In this document: positions 31,528-40,541 of the stretch, in pieces
Numbering within the stretch: the first letter of the stretch is position 1
Layout: each line of letters begins with the position of its first letter
Source of the DNA: Streptomyces sp. MA5143a
GTDB lineage: Bacteria; Actinomycetota; Actinomycetes; Streptomycetales; Streptomycetaceae
Length of the DNA: 64,000 bases
NCBI RefSeq assembly: GCF_900290235.1
Contig: NZ_OLMK01000100.1
Span: 1 to 64,000, forward strand
Reading direction: 5' to 3'
The notes under the pieces: generated by a model
What the model was told of the DNA's origin: nothing
What the model saw: only the letters and a program-made list of their open reading frames with translations
The model's database searches: none
Program-made: the position numbers and the translations under genes

Positions 31528-34497
31528 TCAGCGGGAGTGGCCGAGTTGACCGAGGGCCACGTCGAGCATGTCGGCGAAGAAGTCGGCGGCGGCGGCGTCG
31601 AGGCACAGCGGTGGCTTGATCTTGAGGATGTTGAGGTGGTCCCCGGTGGGCTGGACGACCACGCCGAGGTCGAGCATGCGGTCGCAGAGTTCGGCGGTCT
31701 CCTCCGTGGCGGGTTCCAGACGCTCGCGGTCCCGGACGAGTTCGAGGCCGAGGTAGAGGCCCGAGCCGTGGACGGCGCCGATGATGTCGTAGCGGTCGGC
31801 CAGCGCCTCCAGCCGGTTCTTCAGATGGCCGCCGACGCGGACCGCGTTGCCCTGGAGGTCCTCGTCGCGCAGGGTGTCCAGGACGGTGAGGCCCACGACG
31901 CTGGAGACGGGGCTGCCGCCGGTGGAGGAGAAGAAGTAGCCCTGGTCGCGGTACCGGTCCGCGACCGCCTTGGACGTGATGACGGCGCCGAGGGGGTGTC
32001 CGTTGCCCATGGCCTTGGCGACACAGACGATGTCGGGCACCACCCGCTGCTGCTCGAAGCCCCAGAACCAGTGCCCCAGGCGGCCGTATCCGACCTGGAC
32101 CTCGTCGGCGACGGCCAGACCGCCGTGGCGCCGCACCGCCTCGTACACCTGGGCGAGATAGCCGTCGGGAAGGGCGACTCCCCCGGCGTTGCCGTAGTAG
32201 GTCTCGCCGATGAACGCGCCCGCCGGGCGGCCTGAGGCGGCCAGTTCGTCGAGCAGCGCCACGGCCTCGGGTGCGTAGCGCACGGCGTCCGGCCCGCGGT
32301 GGCGGCCGCGGTAGGAGTTCGGCGAGTCCACGGTGTGCACCCAGCTCGGGCGGCTGGCCAGGGCGTTCGGGTTGTCCTGGAGCGAGGTGGACACCGCGTC
32401 GGAGGCGTACGTCCAGCCGTGGTACGCCTCGCGCAGCGCGACGACGTCGTGCCGCCCGGAGGCCCCGATGGCCAGCCGAAGACCCAGGTCCACGGCTTCC
32501 GAGCCGGAGTTGACGAGGAACACCGTGTCCAGCGGGTCGGGCAGGAGCGCGGCGAGGCGCTCGGTGAACTCCACCACGGAGGCGTAGTGGAAGCGCGAGT
32601 TGGTGTTGAGCCGCCGCGACTGCCGGGACACCGCTCCCTCGACGCGGGGGTGGGCGTGGCCCAGCGGGGTGACGTTGTTGACGATGTCGAGGTACGAGCG
32701 GCCGTCGGTGGACAGCAGATGGTGGCGCCAACCCCGTTCGATACGCGGCGGGTCGGCGTAGTAGTGCTCCTGCACGGTGGCGAACACGGCGTCGCGCCGG
32801 TCGAGCAGGTCCTTCTCGTCCGCGCGGCCCGGGTCGCTCGGGAGGCCGAGGAGCGGGGCCGGGTCGGCGGTGAGCGCGAGCCAGCCGGCGGCGTACTCGG
32901 GGCGGACCAGGGGCGGGGCGGCGGGGCTGCCGGCGTCGCGCAGCGCGACGTGGACCGCGGCACCGGAGGTGAGGTGGGCGACGTCCTCGCCCGCCCGCAC
33001 CGTCGCGCCGGTGGTGACGACGGGCCGGTCCGTGTGCGGGAAGGACAGCGACAGCACCTGTGTGCCGTAGGTGAGTTCCACGTGGCCCGGCGCCGCGACG
33101 CCGACCGTCCCCTCGGCGGGCGCCTGCACGACGACGTCCCGGCCGAGCCGGAGGTCGATCCCGGTGGGCACCGTGGCCGGGGACAGCGCCGACAGCGCCG
33201 GTGTCCGGCTGAGGCGCGGACGGGCGTACGGGAGGGCGACGGCGGCCGCCCCGTCCGCGAGGGCGGCGGTCGTCAGCCGGTCCTCGGTGCCGGGGTCCGT
33301 CCAGGCCCCGTGGTCCATGGAATCGGCGTCGGTGGACAGGTCGAGGAGGGTGATGTCGGCTGCGGCGAGGTCCCGCACGAGAGGGCGTACGGGTGCGTCG
33401 GCGCGAGCGGTCCGGGCGGGTGCGTCGGCGAGGCCGGCCGCGTCCCTGACGAGGCGGGTCATCACCGGCAGGGGCTGGCTGGTGGCCTGTTCGAAGATGC
33501 GCCATTCATGGTCGAGCGCGTCCTTGGCGTAGGCGTTGCCCTCGTCGACGACGGCCTGGTGCCGTCCGCTGACCACCAGGACGGCGGCGCGCAGCACCAC
33601 GATCGGCCACACCGCGTCGGCCTCCTCGGCGGAGAGCGGCCGGACGGCGTGGAAGGCGCGGACGGCCGGCAGCACATGGTGGGGCTCGACGCCGTCGTGG
33701 TGGAGCATCGAGGACAGCGGTATGGCGAGTTCGCCGACCGCCCAGCTCGTGGTCACGTCACCGAAGTCGATGATCCCGTCGGGCAGGGGCGGACGGCTGT
33801 CGGGACGGCGGATCAGGTTGTCGTCGGTGAGGTCCATGTGCACGGCCTGCGAGGGCAGCGCGTCGGCGAGCCTGTGGACCTGGGCCCAGGCATCCTCGGT
33901 CGCGGCCAGGACGGCGGCGCGCCGGTCGGGTTCGGCGATGTGCCCGGCGAGCTTGGCGACGACGCGATCGGCGTGCCGCGGGTCCCACTGGAGCACACGG
34001 TCGAGGCCGGGGTGCCGGAAGTCGCGCAGGGCGGTGCTGACCTTCCCGGCGAGCGTGCCCATGCCCGCGACGGTGCCGGGAGACAGGTGCCGGGGTCCGG
34101 AGAGGGTGCCGCCGGGCAGGTGGCGCAGCAGGCGCGCGACGGCCGGACCGCTGTCGGTCTCCACCGTCGTACGCCGCGGGGAGCCGTCGGGGCGGCGCAG
34201 GACGGTGGCGATCCGCAGGTCCGGGCAGGCCGCGGCGATCAGGTCGGCGACCGCGTCCGCGGCCTCGATCTCCACCGCGCCGAACGCGGGGTTGGCGATC
34301 TTCAGGATCGCCGTGGGTGTCCCGTCCTCGGCGTGCATCAGGAAGTTGGCGTCCTGCTGGCTGCCCAGCGCCTGCGCGCGGGCGGTGACACCGAGGTGGG
34401 CGGCGGCGATGTGCTCGGCCTCGGCCGGCGCCAGGCGGGGCGCGGGGAGGGCGTCCTCGGAGAAGAAGTCGATCGTGCGGTGCTCGTCGGGCTGCAT
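31528..34497 (-). CDS. Phosphotransferase / M23-like / class III aminotransferase fusion
   Basis: A 989-residue three-part protein. Residues about 20-330 are an aminoglycoside-phosphotransferase-type kinase (HMDLTDDNLI catalytic loop near residue 219, IIDFGDVTTSW). Residues about 440-540 resemble the M23 peptidase/lipoyl-like beta domain. Residues about 565-985 are a class III PLP aminotransferase with NSGSEAVDLGLRLA, ADEVQVGYGRLG and the lysine in CVAKAMGNGHPLG. Such fusions are related to ethanolamine-phosphate phospho-lyases and are thought to phosphorylate an amino alcohol or hydroxylated amine and then eliminate phosphate. It is downstream of an Lrp gene and a Dpp transporter. GAGGAA precedes the ATG. 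Confidence 0.92.
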   Translation of the reverse strand: MQPDEHRTIDFFSEDALPAPRLAPAEAEHIAAAHLGVTARAQALGSQQDANFLMHAEDGTPTAILKIANPAFGAVEIEAADAVADLIAAACPDLRIATVLRRPDGSPRRTTVETDSGPAVARLLRHLPGGTLSGPRHLSPGTVAGMGTLAGKVSTALRDFRHPGLDRVLQWDPRHADRVVAKLAGHIAEPDRRAAVLAATEDAWAQVHRLADALPSQAVHMDLTDDNLIRRPDSRPPLPDGIIDFGDVTTSWAVGELAIPLSSMLHHDGVEPHHVLPAVRAFHAVRPLSAEEADAVWPIVVLRAAVLVVSGRHQAVVDEGNAYAKDALDHEWRIFEQATSQPLPVMTRLVRDAAGLADAPARTARADAPVRPLVRDLAAADITLLDLSTDADSMDHGAWTDPGTEDRLTTAALADGAAAVALPYARPRLSRTPALSALSPATVPTGIDLRLGRDVVVQAPAEGTVGVAAPGHVELTYGTQVLSLSFPHTDRPVVTTGATVRAGEDVAHLTSGAAVHVALRDAGSPAAPPLVRPEYAAGWLALTADPAPLLGLPSDPGRADEKDLLDRRDAVFATVQEHYYADPPRIERGWRHHLLSTDGRSYLDIVNNVTPLGHAHPRVEGAVSRQSRRLNTNSRFHYASVVEFTERLAALLPDPLDTVFLVNSGSEAVDLGLRLAIGASGRHDVVALREAYHGWTYASDAVSTSLQDNPNALASRPSWVHTVDSPNSYRGRHRGPDAVRYAPEAVALLDELAASGRPAGAFIGETYYGNAGGVALPDGYLAQVYEAVRRHGGLAVADEVQVGYGRLGHWFWGFEQQRVVPDIVCVAKAMGNGHPLGAVITSKAVADRYRDQGYFFSSTGGSPVSSVVGLTVLDTLRDEDLQGNAVRVGGHLKNRLEALADRYDIIGAVHGSGLYLGLELVRDRERLEPATEETAELCDRMLDLGVVVQPTGDHLNILKIKPPLCLDAAAADFFADMLDVALGQLGHSR

Positions 34498-34561
34498 GCG
34501 GGGTTCCTCGGCTGGTGCGGGCGGGACGGGGCTCGGACGGGTGCCTCGGTCGGTGGAGCCT

Positions 34562-35002
34562 TCAGTCGACGTGCCACAGGAAGCGGTGGGTGTGGATCGC
34601 GAAGTAGGGGAAGTTCTCCACGGCCGCGACGCCCTCGACGGGCCGTACGACGTCGTTGATGAAGTCCAGGAGGTCCCGCGGCCCGGGGCACACCACCTCG
34701 GCGAACAGGTCGAAGCCGCCGGAGGTCAGGACCGTGTACACGACCTCGTCGTGCCGGGACAGTTCGTCGGCGACCGCGCGGGGATCGCCGTCGACGCGCA
34801 GGCCCAGCAGTGCCATCGCCTGCTGGCCCATGGTCATCGGGTCGGTCACCCCGACGACCTGGACCGCCTTGGCGTCGATGAGCCGCTGGAGCCGGAGCCT
34901 CGCGGCCGAGGGCGACAGCCCCACCTTGGGGCCCAGATCGGCGTACGGGATCCGGCCGTCGACCTGCAACTCCCGCAGGATGGCCCGGTCGATGTCGTCC
35001 AT
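34562..35002 (-). CDS. Lrp/AsnC-family regulator
   Basis: A 146-residue regulator. The N-terminal helix-turn-helix (MDDIDRAILRELQVDGRIPY, then GLSPSAARLRLQRL) is followed by a RAM ligand-binding domain (VVYTVLTSGGFDLFAEVVCP). It would sense an amino acid or amine and control the adjacent kinase-aminotransferase and transporter genes. The ATG at 35002 has GGGGAGAGG five bases upstream; the frame extends to a TTG at 35050. Upstream DNA carries three phased TTCAAGC-like repeats. Confidence 0.93.
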   Translation of the reverse strand: MDDIDRAILRELQVDGRIPYADLGPKVGLSPSAARLRLQRLIDAKAVQVVGVTDPMTMGQQAMALLGLRVDGDPRAVADELSRHDEVVYTVLTSGGFDLFAEVVCPGPRDLLDFINDVVRPVEGVAAVENFPYFAIHTHRFLWHVD

Positions 35003-35045
35003 GCGGACCTCTCCCCTGTGCGAATCCGGCAGGCGTGATGCCTGC

Positions 35046-35107
35046 TTCAAGCACCATGCCGCATCCGAACGCTCGATTCAAGCGTGCGAACGATGGAATC
35101 AAGCACG
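35046..35107. promoter_or_regulatory. Helically phased CAAGC repeats, candidate Lrp site
   Basis: TTCAAGCAC (35046), TTCAAGCGT (35077) and ATCAAGCAC (35098) are direct repeats 31 and 21 bp apart, three and two helical turns. They lie 44-105 bp upstream of the Lrp ATG. Phased arrays of this type are usual for Lrp-family autoregulation. Confidence 0.5.
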
Positions 35108-35195
35108 TACGGCGGAATCGTCGAGCGAAACAACAGTTCCGGCCCGCCGACGGGGAGGGGTCGGCGGGCCGGGAGTGGGACGGTGTCCGATCGGT

Positions 35196-36023
35196 TCAGA
35201 CCGTGGCGGGCTCGTCGTCGAGACGGAACCTCGGGTCGCCCGGGACGGACGCGAGGAGCCGGGCGGTGTACGGGTGGTCCGGCTCGGCGAAGGTGGCCGC
35301 GGTCGGGCCGAGTTCGACGAGGTCCCCGTGCAGCAGGACCGCGACCGTGTCGCTCACGTGCCGGACGACGGCCAGGTCGTGCGAGATGAACAGCATCGTC
35401 AGCGAGAGTCGGAGGCGCAGATCGGCGAGCAGGTTGAGGATCTCGGCCTGGGTCGTCAGGTCGAGGGCCGAGGTGATCTCGTCGGCGATGACGAACCGGG
35501 GGCGCGGCGCGAGGGCCCGCGCGATGGCCAGCCGCTGCCGCTGGCCGCCGGAGAACTCGTGCGGGTAGCGGTCCATGCCGTCCGGGTCGAGGCTCACCTG
35601 GCCGAGCAGTTCGGCGATCCGGGTCCGGACCGGTCCGACCCTGGCGCGGACCGGATCGAGCGCCTCGGCGAGCGACTGCGCGACGGTGCGCCGCGGGTCG
35701 AACGACGAGTACGGGTCCTGCGGGATCATCTGGACCGTCGCGGCTCCCTCCCGTCCGCGTGCGCCGCGCAGCGGGGCGCCGTCCACGAGGATCCGGCCCC
35801 CCGACGGCCGGTGGACACCGACGAGTGTCCGCGCGAGGGTCGTCTTGCCCGACCCGGACTCGCCGACGAGGGCGAGGGTGCTGCCCCGGGGGATGTCGAA
35901 CGAGACCCCCTTGAGCACCCTGCGGGCCGCGGCGCCGTGGCCGAGCTCGACGGTGAGGTCCTCGACGCGCAGCAGCGGGTCGGCCGTCCCCGCGTCCGGT
36001 GCGGTGGTGGCGGTGGCGGACAT
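35196..36023 (-). CDS. ABC transporter ATP-binding protein, DppF/OppF type
   Basis: A 275-residue ATPase of the peptide/nickel family. Walker A is GESGSGKTTLA near residue 54, the Q-loop is in MIPQDPYSSFDPRRTV, the signature FSGGQRQRLAIA near residue 157, Walker B FVIADEITSALD and the switch His in FISHDLAVV. HPYTARLL near the C-terminus is the family's peptide-transporter tail. It energises uptake together with the fused permease-ATPase encoded upstream; its ATG overlaps that gene's stop by one base. Confidence 0.93.
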   Translation of the reverse strand: MSATATTAPDAGTADPLLRVEDLTVELGHGAAARRVLKGVSFDIPRGSTLALVGESGSGKTTLARTLVGVHRPSGGRILVDGAPLRGARGREGAATVQMIPQDPYSSFDPRRTVAQSLAEALDPVRARVGPVRTRIAELLGQVSLDPDGMDRYPHEFSGGQRQRLAIARALAPRPRFVIADEITSALDLTTQAEILNLLADLRLRLSLTMLFISHDLAVVRHVSDTVAVLLHGDLVELGPTAATFAEPDHPYTARLLASVPGDPRFRLDDEPATV

Positions 36024-38044
36024 CAGCGGCTCCCTTCCGCGGCCGGCGGGCGGCCCGCGGCTGTGTCGGACAGGTCGTCCGGTGGCGTCCCGTGCGCCGG
36101 TATCCCGTCCAGCGGCATCGCATCAGGCGGTGCCTTGTCCGGCTGCGTCCCGCCCAGCGACGTCCCGTCGGCCGGAGTCCCGTCCAGCGGCGTCCCGCCG
36201 ACCGGAGTCCCGTCGAGCGACGTCCCGTCGGCCGGAGTCCCGTCGAGCGGCGTCCCGTCGCGCGGTGTCCCGTCCGGCTGGGCCGGAGCCGTGTCGGCCG
36301 TCCACCGGACCGCGCTGAGGGTCGCGCCGGCCTCGACCGCGGCGGGCGTCGCCGCGAGCAACGCGCGGGTGTACGGGTGGGTGACCGTGCCCCGGCGCAG
36401 GTCGGCGCCCGTCGTACGGTCGACGACCCGGCCGCCGTGGAGCACCAGGACGGTGTCGCAGAGCACGCCGACCACGCCGATGTCGTGCGAGATGAACAGC
36501 ATCGCCGTGCCGTGCTCGCGGTTGATGCGGCGGAACTGCCGCAGCACCTCCGCCTGGACGGTGACGTCGAGTGCCGTGGTCGGCTCGTCGGCGATGAGGA
36601 GACGCGGGTTCGTCGTCATCGCGGAGGCGATCGAGGCACGCTGGAGCATGCCGCCGCTCAGCTCGTGCGGGTGCTGGCGCAGCCGCCGCTCGGGCTCGGT
36701 GACATGGATGTCGGCGAGGGCGCGGGCCATGTCCCGCCGGGCCTGACGACGGGATGTCCCGAGGTGCGTCCGGGCCACCTCGGTGAGCTGGGCGCCGAGC
36801 CGCAGCGCGGGGTTGAACGTGCCGATCGGGTCCTGGTAGACGATGCCGATCTCGGTGGCGAGGCGCCGGCCCGGCGGTGTTCCGAGCAGGTCGAGGTCAC
36901 CGAGGGCGAGGCGGGACGCGTTCGCCCGGACCCCCTCGGGGAGCAGGCCCGCGACCGCCATGGCGATGGTCGACTTGCCCGAGCCGGACTCCCCGACGAG
37001 GCCGACGATCCGCCCGGCGCCGATGGTGAACGACACGTCGTCGACGAGTGTCCGGTCACCGGCCCGCACGGTCAGCCCGTCGACGGTCAGCAGACCGTCC
37101 GGCTCCGTGCCGGCCGTGGCCCCCGCACCGCCCGGTGCCCGGGGCGCGCGAGCCTCCTTCGCCGGGGTGGCCGGTACCGCCGCGTCCGCCGCCCCGGTCG
37201 CCGCGGGCGCCGTGCCGCGGGTGCGCGGGTCGACGAGCGAGGCCACGCCGTCCCCGAGGAGCATGGCGCCCACACCGGTGACGATGAGCATGATCGACGG
37301 GGCGAGGACGACCGACGGCTGGGCGAAGATCGACGGCAGCGCCTCGTTGAGCAGCCGGCCCCAGTCGTACTGCGGGCTCTGCACGCCGAGGCCGACGAAG
37401 GACAGGCTGCTGATGTCGAGCAGGGACAGGGTGAAGCTGGAGCTGAGGAGCACCAGCAGCGGCCCGCTGATGTTCGGCAGGACGTGCCGGGTCAGGATGC
37501 GCGGGCCGGGAACGCCGAGCAGCCGCGCGGTGAGCACGTAGTCCTTGTCCGCGACGGTCGCGGCGAGGTTCGCCGTCAGCCGGGCGAACCCGGGGATGCC
37601 GGCGACGGCGATGGCGACGATCGCGGACCCCGTCCCCGGTCCGAGCACCGCCGCGATGACGAGGGCGAGCACGAGCGAGGGGAACGCCACCGCCGAATCG
37701 ATGAGCCGCAGACAGGTCTCGCGCAGCCATCGGGGGGCCAGGTGGACGAGCGCGCCGATCGCGACGCCGACGACGAACGAGGCGGCGGTGGCGGCGGCGG
37801 CCATGAGCAGGGTGAGGCGGGTCGCGACGAGGGCCCGGGCGAGGACGTCACGGCCGAAGGCGTCGGTGCCGAGGAGGTGTTCGGCTCCGGGCCCCAGCCG
37901 GGCGTCGTCGGTGAGGGTCTCGGCGGAACCGCTCAGCAGCGGCGGGGCCACGAGGGCCACGACGACGAGCAGTCCGAGGATCACGGCGCCGGCCAGCAGC
38001 GACGGGTTGCGGCGCCACCGGCGCGCGGTCGTGTCAGTGGCCAC
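36023..38044 (-). CDS. ABC transporter permease-ATPase fusion (DppC-DppD type) with repeat tail
   Basis: A 673-residue protein joining two transporter subunits. Residues 1-290 are a DppC-like permease with about six membrane helices (HLLGTDAFGRDVLARAL, the EAA-like loop GVPGPRILTRHVLPNI). Residues about 315-560 are an ATPase (GESGSGKSTIA, LSGGMLQRASIA, LLIADEPTTALD, HPYTRALL). The last about 85 residues are a tail of five-residue repeats of the form DGTPx, encoded by 15-bp DNA repeats (36085-36285). Permease and ATPase fused in one chain implies fixed 1:1 stoichiometry. The start overlaps the DppB-like gene by 11 bp. Confidence 0.92.
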   Translation of the reverse strand: MATDTTARRWRRNPSLLAGAVILGLLVVVALVAPPLLSGSAETLTDDARLGPGAEHLLGTDAFGRDVLARALVATRLTLLMAAAATAASFVVGVAIGALVHLAPRWLRETCLRLIDSAVAFPSLVLALVIAAVLGPGTGSAIVAIAVAGIPGFARLTANLAATVADKDYVLTARLLGVPGPRILTRHVLPNISGPLLVLLSSSFTLSLLDISSLSFVGLGVQSPQYDWGRLLNEALPSIFAQPSVVLAPSIMLIVTGVGAMLLGDGVASLVDPRTRGTAPAATGAADAAVPATPAKEARAPRAPGGAGATAGTEPDGLLTVDGLTVRAGDRTLVDDVSFTIGAGRIVGLVGESGSGKSTIAMAVAGLLPEGVRANASRLALGDLDLLGTPPGRRLATEIGIVYQDPIGTFNPALRLGAQLTEVARTHLGTSRRQARRDMARALADIHVTEPERRLRQHPHELSGGMLQRASIASAMTTNPRLLIADEPTTALDVTVQAEVLRQFRRINREHGTAMLFISHDIGVVGVLCDTVLVLHGGRVVDRTTGADLRRGTVTHPYTRALLAATPAAVEAGATLSAVRWTADTAPAQPDGTPRDGTPLDGTPADGTSLDGTPVGGTPLDGTPADGTSLGGTQPDKAPPDAMPLDGIPAHGTPPDDLSDTAAGRPPAAEGSR
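36085..36285. repeat. 15-bp in-frame repeats encoding a DGTPx tail
   Basis: On the + strand the word CGTCCCGTC recurs every 15 bp with variable flanks, about 13 times. The period keeps the frame of the fused transporter gene on the minus strand and produces a charged, Pro/Thr-rich tail at its C-terminus. Confidence 0.85.
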
Positions 38045-39065
38045 GCCGGCCTCCGTCGAGAGTGCGGGGGTCGACGATCCCGAGGACGACGTCGACGAGG
38101 AGGTTGACCAGCAGGGCGAGCATGCCGACGACGAGGATGATGCCCTGGATCACCGGATAGTCCTTGTAGATGATCGCCTGGACGACCTCGGTGCCGAGCC
38201 CCGGATAGGTGAAGACGTTCTCCAGGATGATCGTGCCGCCGAGCAGCGACGTGAGGACGAGACCGCTCAGGGTGAGGACGCTCGTCACCAGGTTGGGCAG
38301 CGCGTGGCGCAGGTGGAGGCGCACGGATCCGAGGCGGTGGCCGCGGGCGGTCCTCATGTAGTCCTGGGCGAGGACGGAGGCCGTCTCCTGCCGGACGACC
38401 CGGGCGATGGCGAAGGCCGGGCCGATGCACAGCGCGGCGATCGGCAGGACGAGCGCGCTCGGTGTCGTGGCGCCGCCGGACGGCAGCAGGCCGAGGCTGA
38501 TCGAGAACAGCACGATGAGGAGGGTCGCGACGACGTAGACCGGTGCCGACGCGAGGAGTCCGGCGACCGTGCCGAAGGCGACGCCGAGCCTGCGGCGGCG
38601 TCCGTCGCGGGTGAGGACGCCGACGGTCATGCCCAGCGGGACGGCGATGAGCAGGGAGAGCAGCACGGCCGGGATGACGAGCTGGACGGTGTACGGCAGC
38701 CGGGTCGAGACGATGTCCGCGACGGGGGTGTCGAACCGGAACGAGGTGCCGAGGCGCCCGGACGCGATGTCGCCGAGGTAGTGGACGAACCGCGTCGTCA
38801 TCGGCTCGTCGAGGCCCAGTCGTTCGCGGATCGCCGCGAGCGTGGCCGGGGACGAGTTGGTGCCGGCGATGGCGCGGGCCGGGTCCCCCGGCAGCAGGGG
38901 CACGATGAGGAACGTCACGACGACGAGCAGCAGCATCGACATCAGCAGGCCGCCCGCCCGGCGGACGGCGAACCCGGCCCATCCGCCGCCCAGTCGCAGG
39001 CCGGGGGCCCGCTTGACGACCGCGGCGGGCAGCGGCCCGGCCGGGAGCGCGGGCCCGGCACTCAC
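38034..39065 (-). CDS. ABC transporter permease, DppB type
   Basis: A 343-residue permease. A 30-residue N-terminal extension precedes the first helix (SMLLLVVVTFLIVPLLPGDP, residues 41-60); the family features PGDPAR, RLGLDEP and the EAA loop (ARGHRLGSVRLHLRHALPN) follow, with six predicted helices. It pairs with the DppC half of the fusion protein. The GTG at 39065 overlaps the stop of the amidase gene (GTGA), so it is translationally coupled; a later ATG at residue 41 would delete the cytoplasmic extension. Confidence 0.9.
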   Translation of the reverse strand: MSAGPALPAGPLPAAVVKRAPGLRLGGGWAGFAVRRAGGLLMSMLLLVVVTFLIVPLLPGDPARAIAGTNSSPATLAAIRERLGLDEPMTTRFVHYLGDIASGRLGTSFRFDTPVADIVSTRLPYTVQLVIPAVLLSLLIAVPLGMTVGVLTRDGRRRRLGVAFGTVAGLLASAPVYVVATLLIVLFSISLGLLPSGGATTPSALVLPIAALCIGPAFAIARVVRQETASVLAQDYMRTARGHRLGSVRLHLRHALPNLVTSVLTLSGLVLTSLLGGTIILENVFTYPGLGTEVVQAIIYKDYPVIQGIILVVGMLALLVNLLVDVVLGIVDPRTLDGGRRGH

Positions 39066-40489
39066 AACGCCCCCGCGAGCGCCGCGTCGTCCGGCCGCCG
39101 CTCGTGCCAGCGGAACCGCGGTTCGAGCTGGGCGGACAGCCTCAGCAGCGTCGCCTCGTCGTAGGGTGCGCCGATGAGCTGGGCGCCGACCGGGAGGCCG
39201 TCGGCGGTCGTGTGGACGGGCAGCGAGATGGCGGGCAGCCCGGCGATGTTGACGAACGCGGTGAACGAGACCATCCGGGTCTCGGTGGCCCGCGGACCGT
39301 CCGGGTCGGAGTTCGCCTCGTCGTACACGGGGCCGACCGGCGGCGCCACGACCGCCGTGGTCGGGGTGAGGAGAACGTCGAAGTCCCGGCCCCACTGGGC
39401 GACCACGTCGCGCGACTCGGCCTGTAGGCGTGCCGCCGTCCGGGCGTAGTCGCCGGCGGTGACCTCCAGGGCGGTCTCCCGGCGGCGCCGGATGTAGGGG
39501 TCCACCGCGTCGGGGTCGTCGACGTCGATGGCGTAGGTGGAGGCGCTGATGATCGTCCAGGTGAAGCCCATGATCGCCTCGTAGGAGAACATCTTCGGGC
39601 GGGCCTCGACGACGTCGTGCCCGAGGTCGCGCAGGGCCTGCGCGGCCGTCAGCGCCGCCGTGCGGCACTCCTCGTCGACGGGCAGCCCGGTCGGCGCGTC
39701 GAGGAGCAGGCCGATCCGCAGCCGCCCGGGGTCGGCGCCGACCTCGTCGAGGTAGGGGCGCACCGGGTCGGGCGCGCTGTACCAGGCGAGCCGGTCGGCA
39801 CGGCCCATGACGTCGAGCATGAGGGCCGTGTCGCCCACGGTGCGGGTGATGGCGCCCTCGGTCGTCGAGTGTTCCCAGGCCCGGACGAACGCGGGCACGC
39901 GGCCCCGGCTCGGCTTGAGGCCCACGAGGCCGGTGACGGACGCCGGGACCCGGATCGATCCGCCGCCGTCGGAGGCGTGTGCCACCGGGGCGAGCCCGGC
40001 CGCGACGGCCGCCGACGCGCCTCCGCTCGACCCGCCGGAGGTGTGCGCCGGGTTCCACGGGTTGCGTGTCTTGCCGTGCCGGGCGTTCTCGGAGACGGTC
40101 AGGGCGCCGAACTCGGGCGAGTTGGTCCGGCCGAGGGGGATCGCGCCGGCGTCGAGGAGGAGCTGGACGTCGGGGTCCGTGGTGGTCCTCGGGGTGTCCC
40201 GGACGGCCAGTGAGGACATCGTGTTGGGTTGTCCCGCGAGGGAGTTGAGGTCCTTGATGGGGACGGGGACGCCGTGCAGCGGGCCGAGCGGCTCGCCGCG
40301 CAGCACCGCCCGCTCGGCCCGGACGGCCGCCGTGCGCACGGCGTCGGCGTCGAGCCAGACGACGGCGTTGACGGCGGGGTTGATCCGTTCGATGCGGTCG
40401 AGATAGGTCTCGGCCACCTCCACCGGGCTGACCTCTTTGGTGCGGATGAGGTCGGCGATCTGCTGGGCGGTGCTGTAAGGGTCGATCAC
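39062..40489 (-). CDS. Amidase signature enzyme
   Basis: A 475-residue amidase. The catalytic Lys is in PIKDLNSLAG near residue 79. The Gly/Ser-rich signature begins HTSGGSSGGASA near residue 149, and the second serine and nucleophile lie in DGGGSIRVPAS near residue 175. These enzymes hydrolyse amide bonds; close relatives include 6-aminohexanoate cyclic dimer hydrolases and glutamyl-tRNA amidotransferase subunits. Without gatB/gatC partners it is likely catabolic, releasing an amine or acid from a compound taken up by the Dpp-type system. The start is GTG with AGGAG seven bases upstream. Confidence 0.92.
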   Translation of the reverse strand: MIDPYSTAQQIADLIRTKEVSPVEVAETYLDRIERINPAVNAVVWLDADAVRTAAVRAERAVLRGEPLGPLHGVPVPIKDLNSLAGQPNTMSSLAVRDTPRTTTDPDVQLLLDAGAIPLGRTNSPEFGALTVSENARHGKTRNPWNPAHTSGGSSGGASAAVAAGLAPVAHASDGGGSIRVPASVTGLVGLKPSRGRVPAFVRAWEHSTTEGAITRTVGDTALMLDVMGRADRLAWYSAPDPVRPYLDEVGADPGRLRIGLLLDAPTGLPVDEECRTAALTAAQALRDLGHDVVEARPKMFSYEAIMGFTWTIISASTYAIDVDDPDAVDPYIRRRRETALEVTAGDYARTAARLQAESRDVVAQWGRDFDVLLTPTTAVVAPPVGPVYDEANSDPDGPRATETRMVSFTAFVNIAGLPAISLPVHTTADGLPVGAQLIGAPYDEATLLRLSAQLEPRFRWHERRPDDAALAGAL

Positions 40490-40541
40490 CAGGGGGCTCC
40501 TGTGTCGGAAACGGTGCGAGGGGGTGCGGAGGGCCGGTCCG

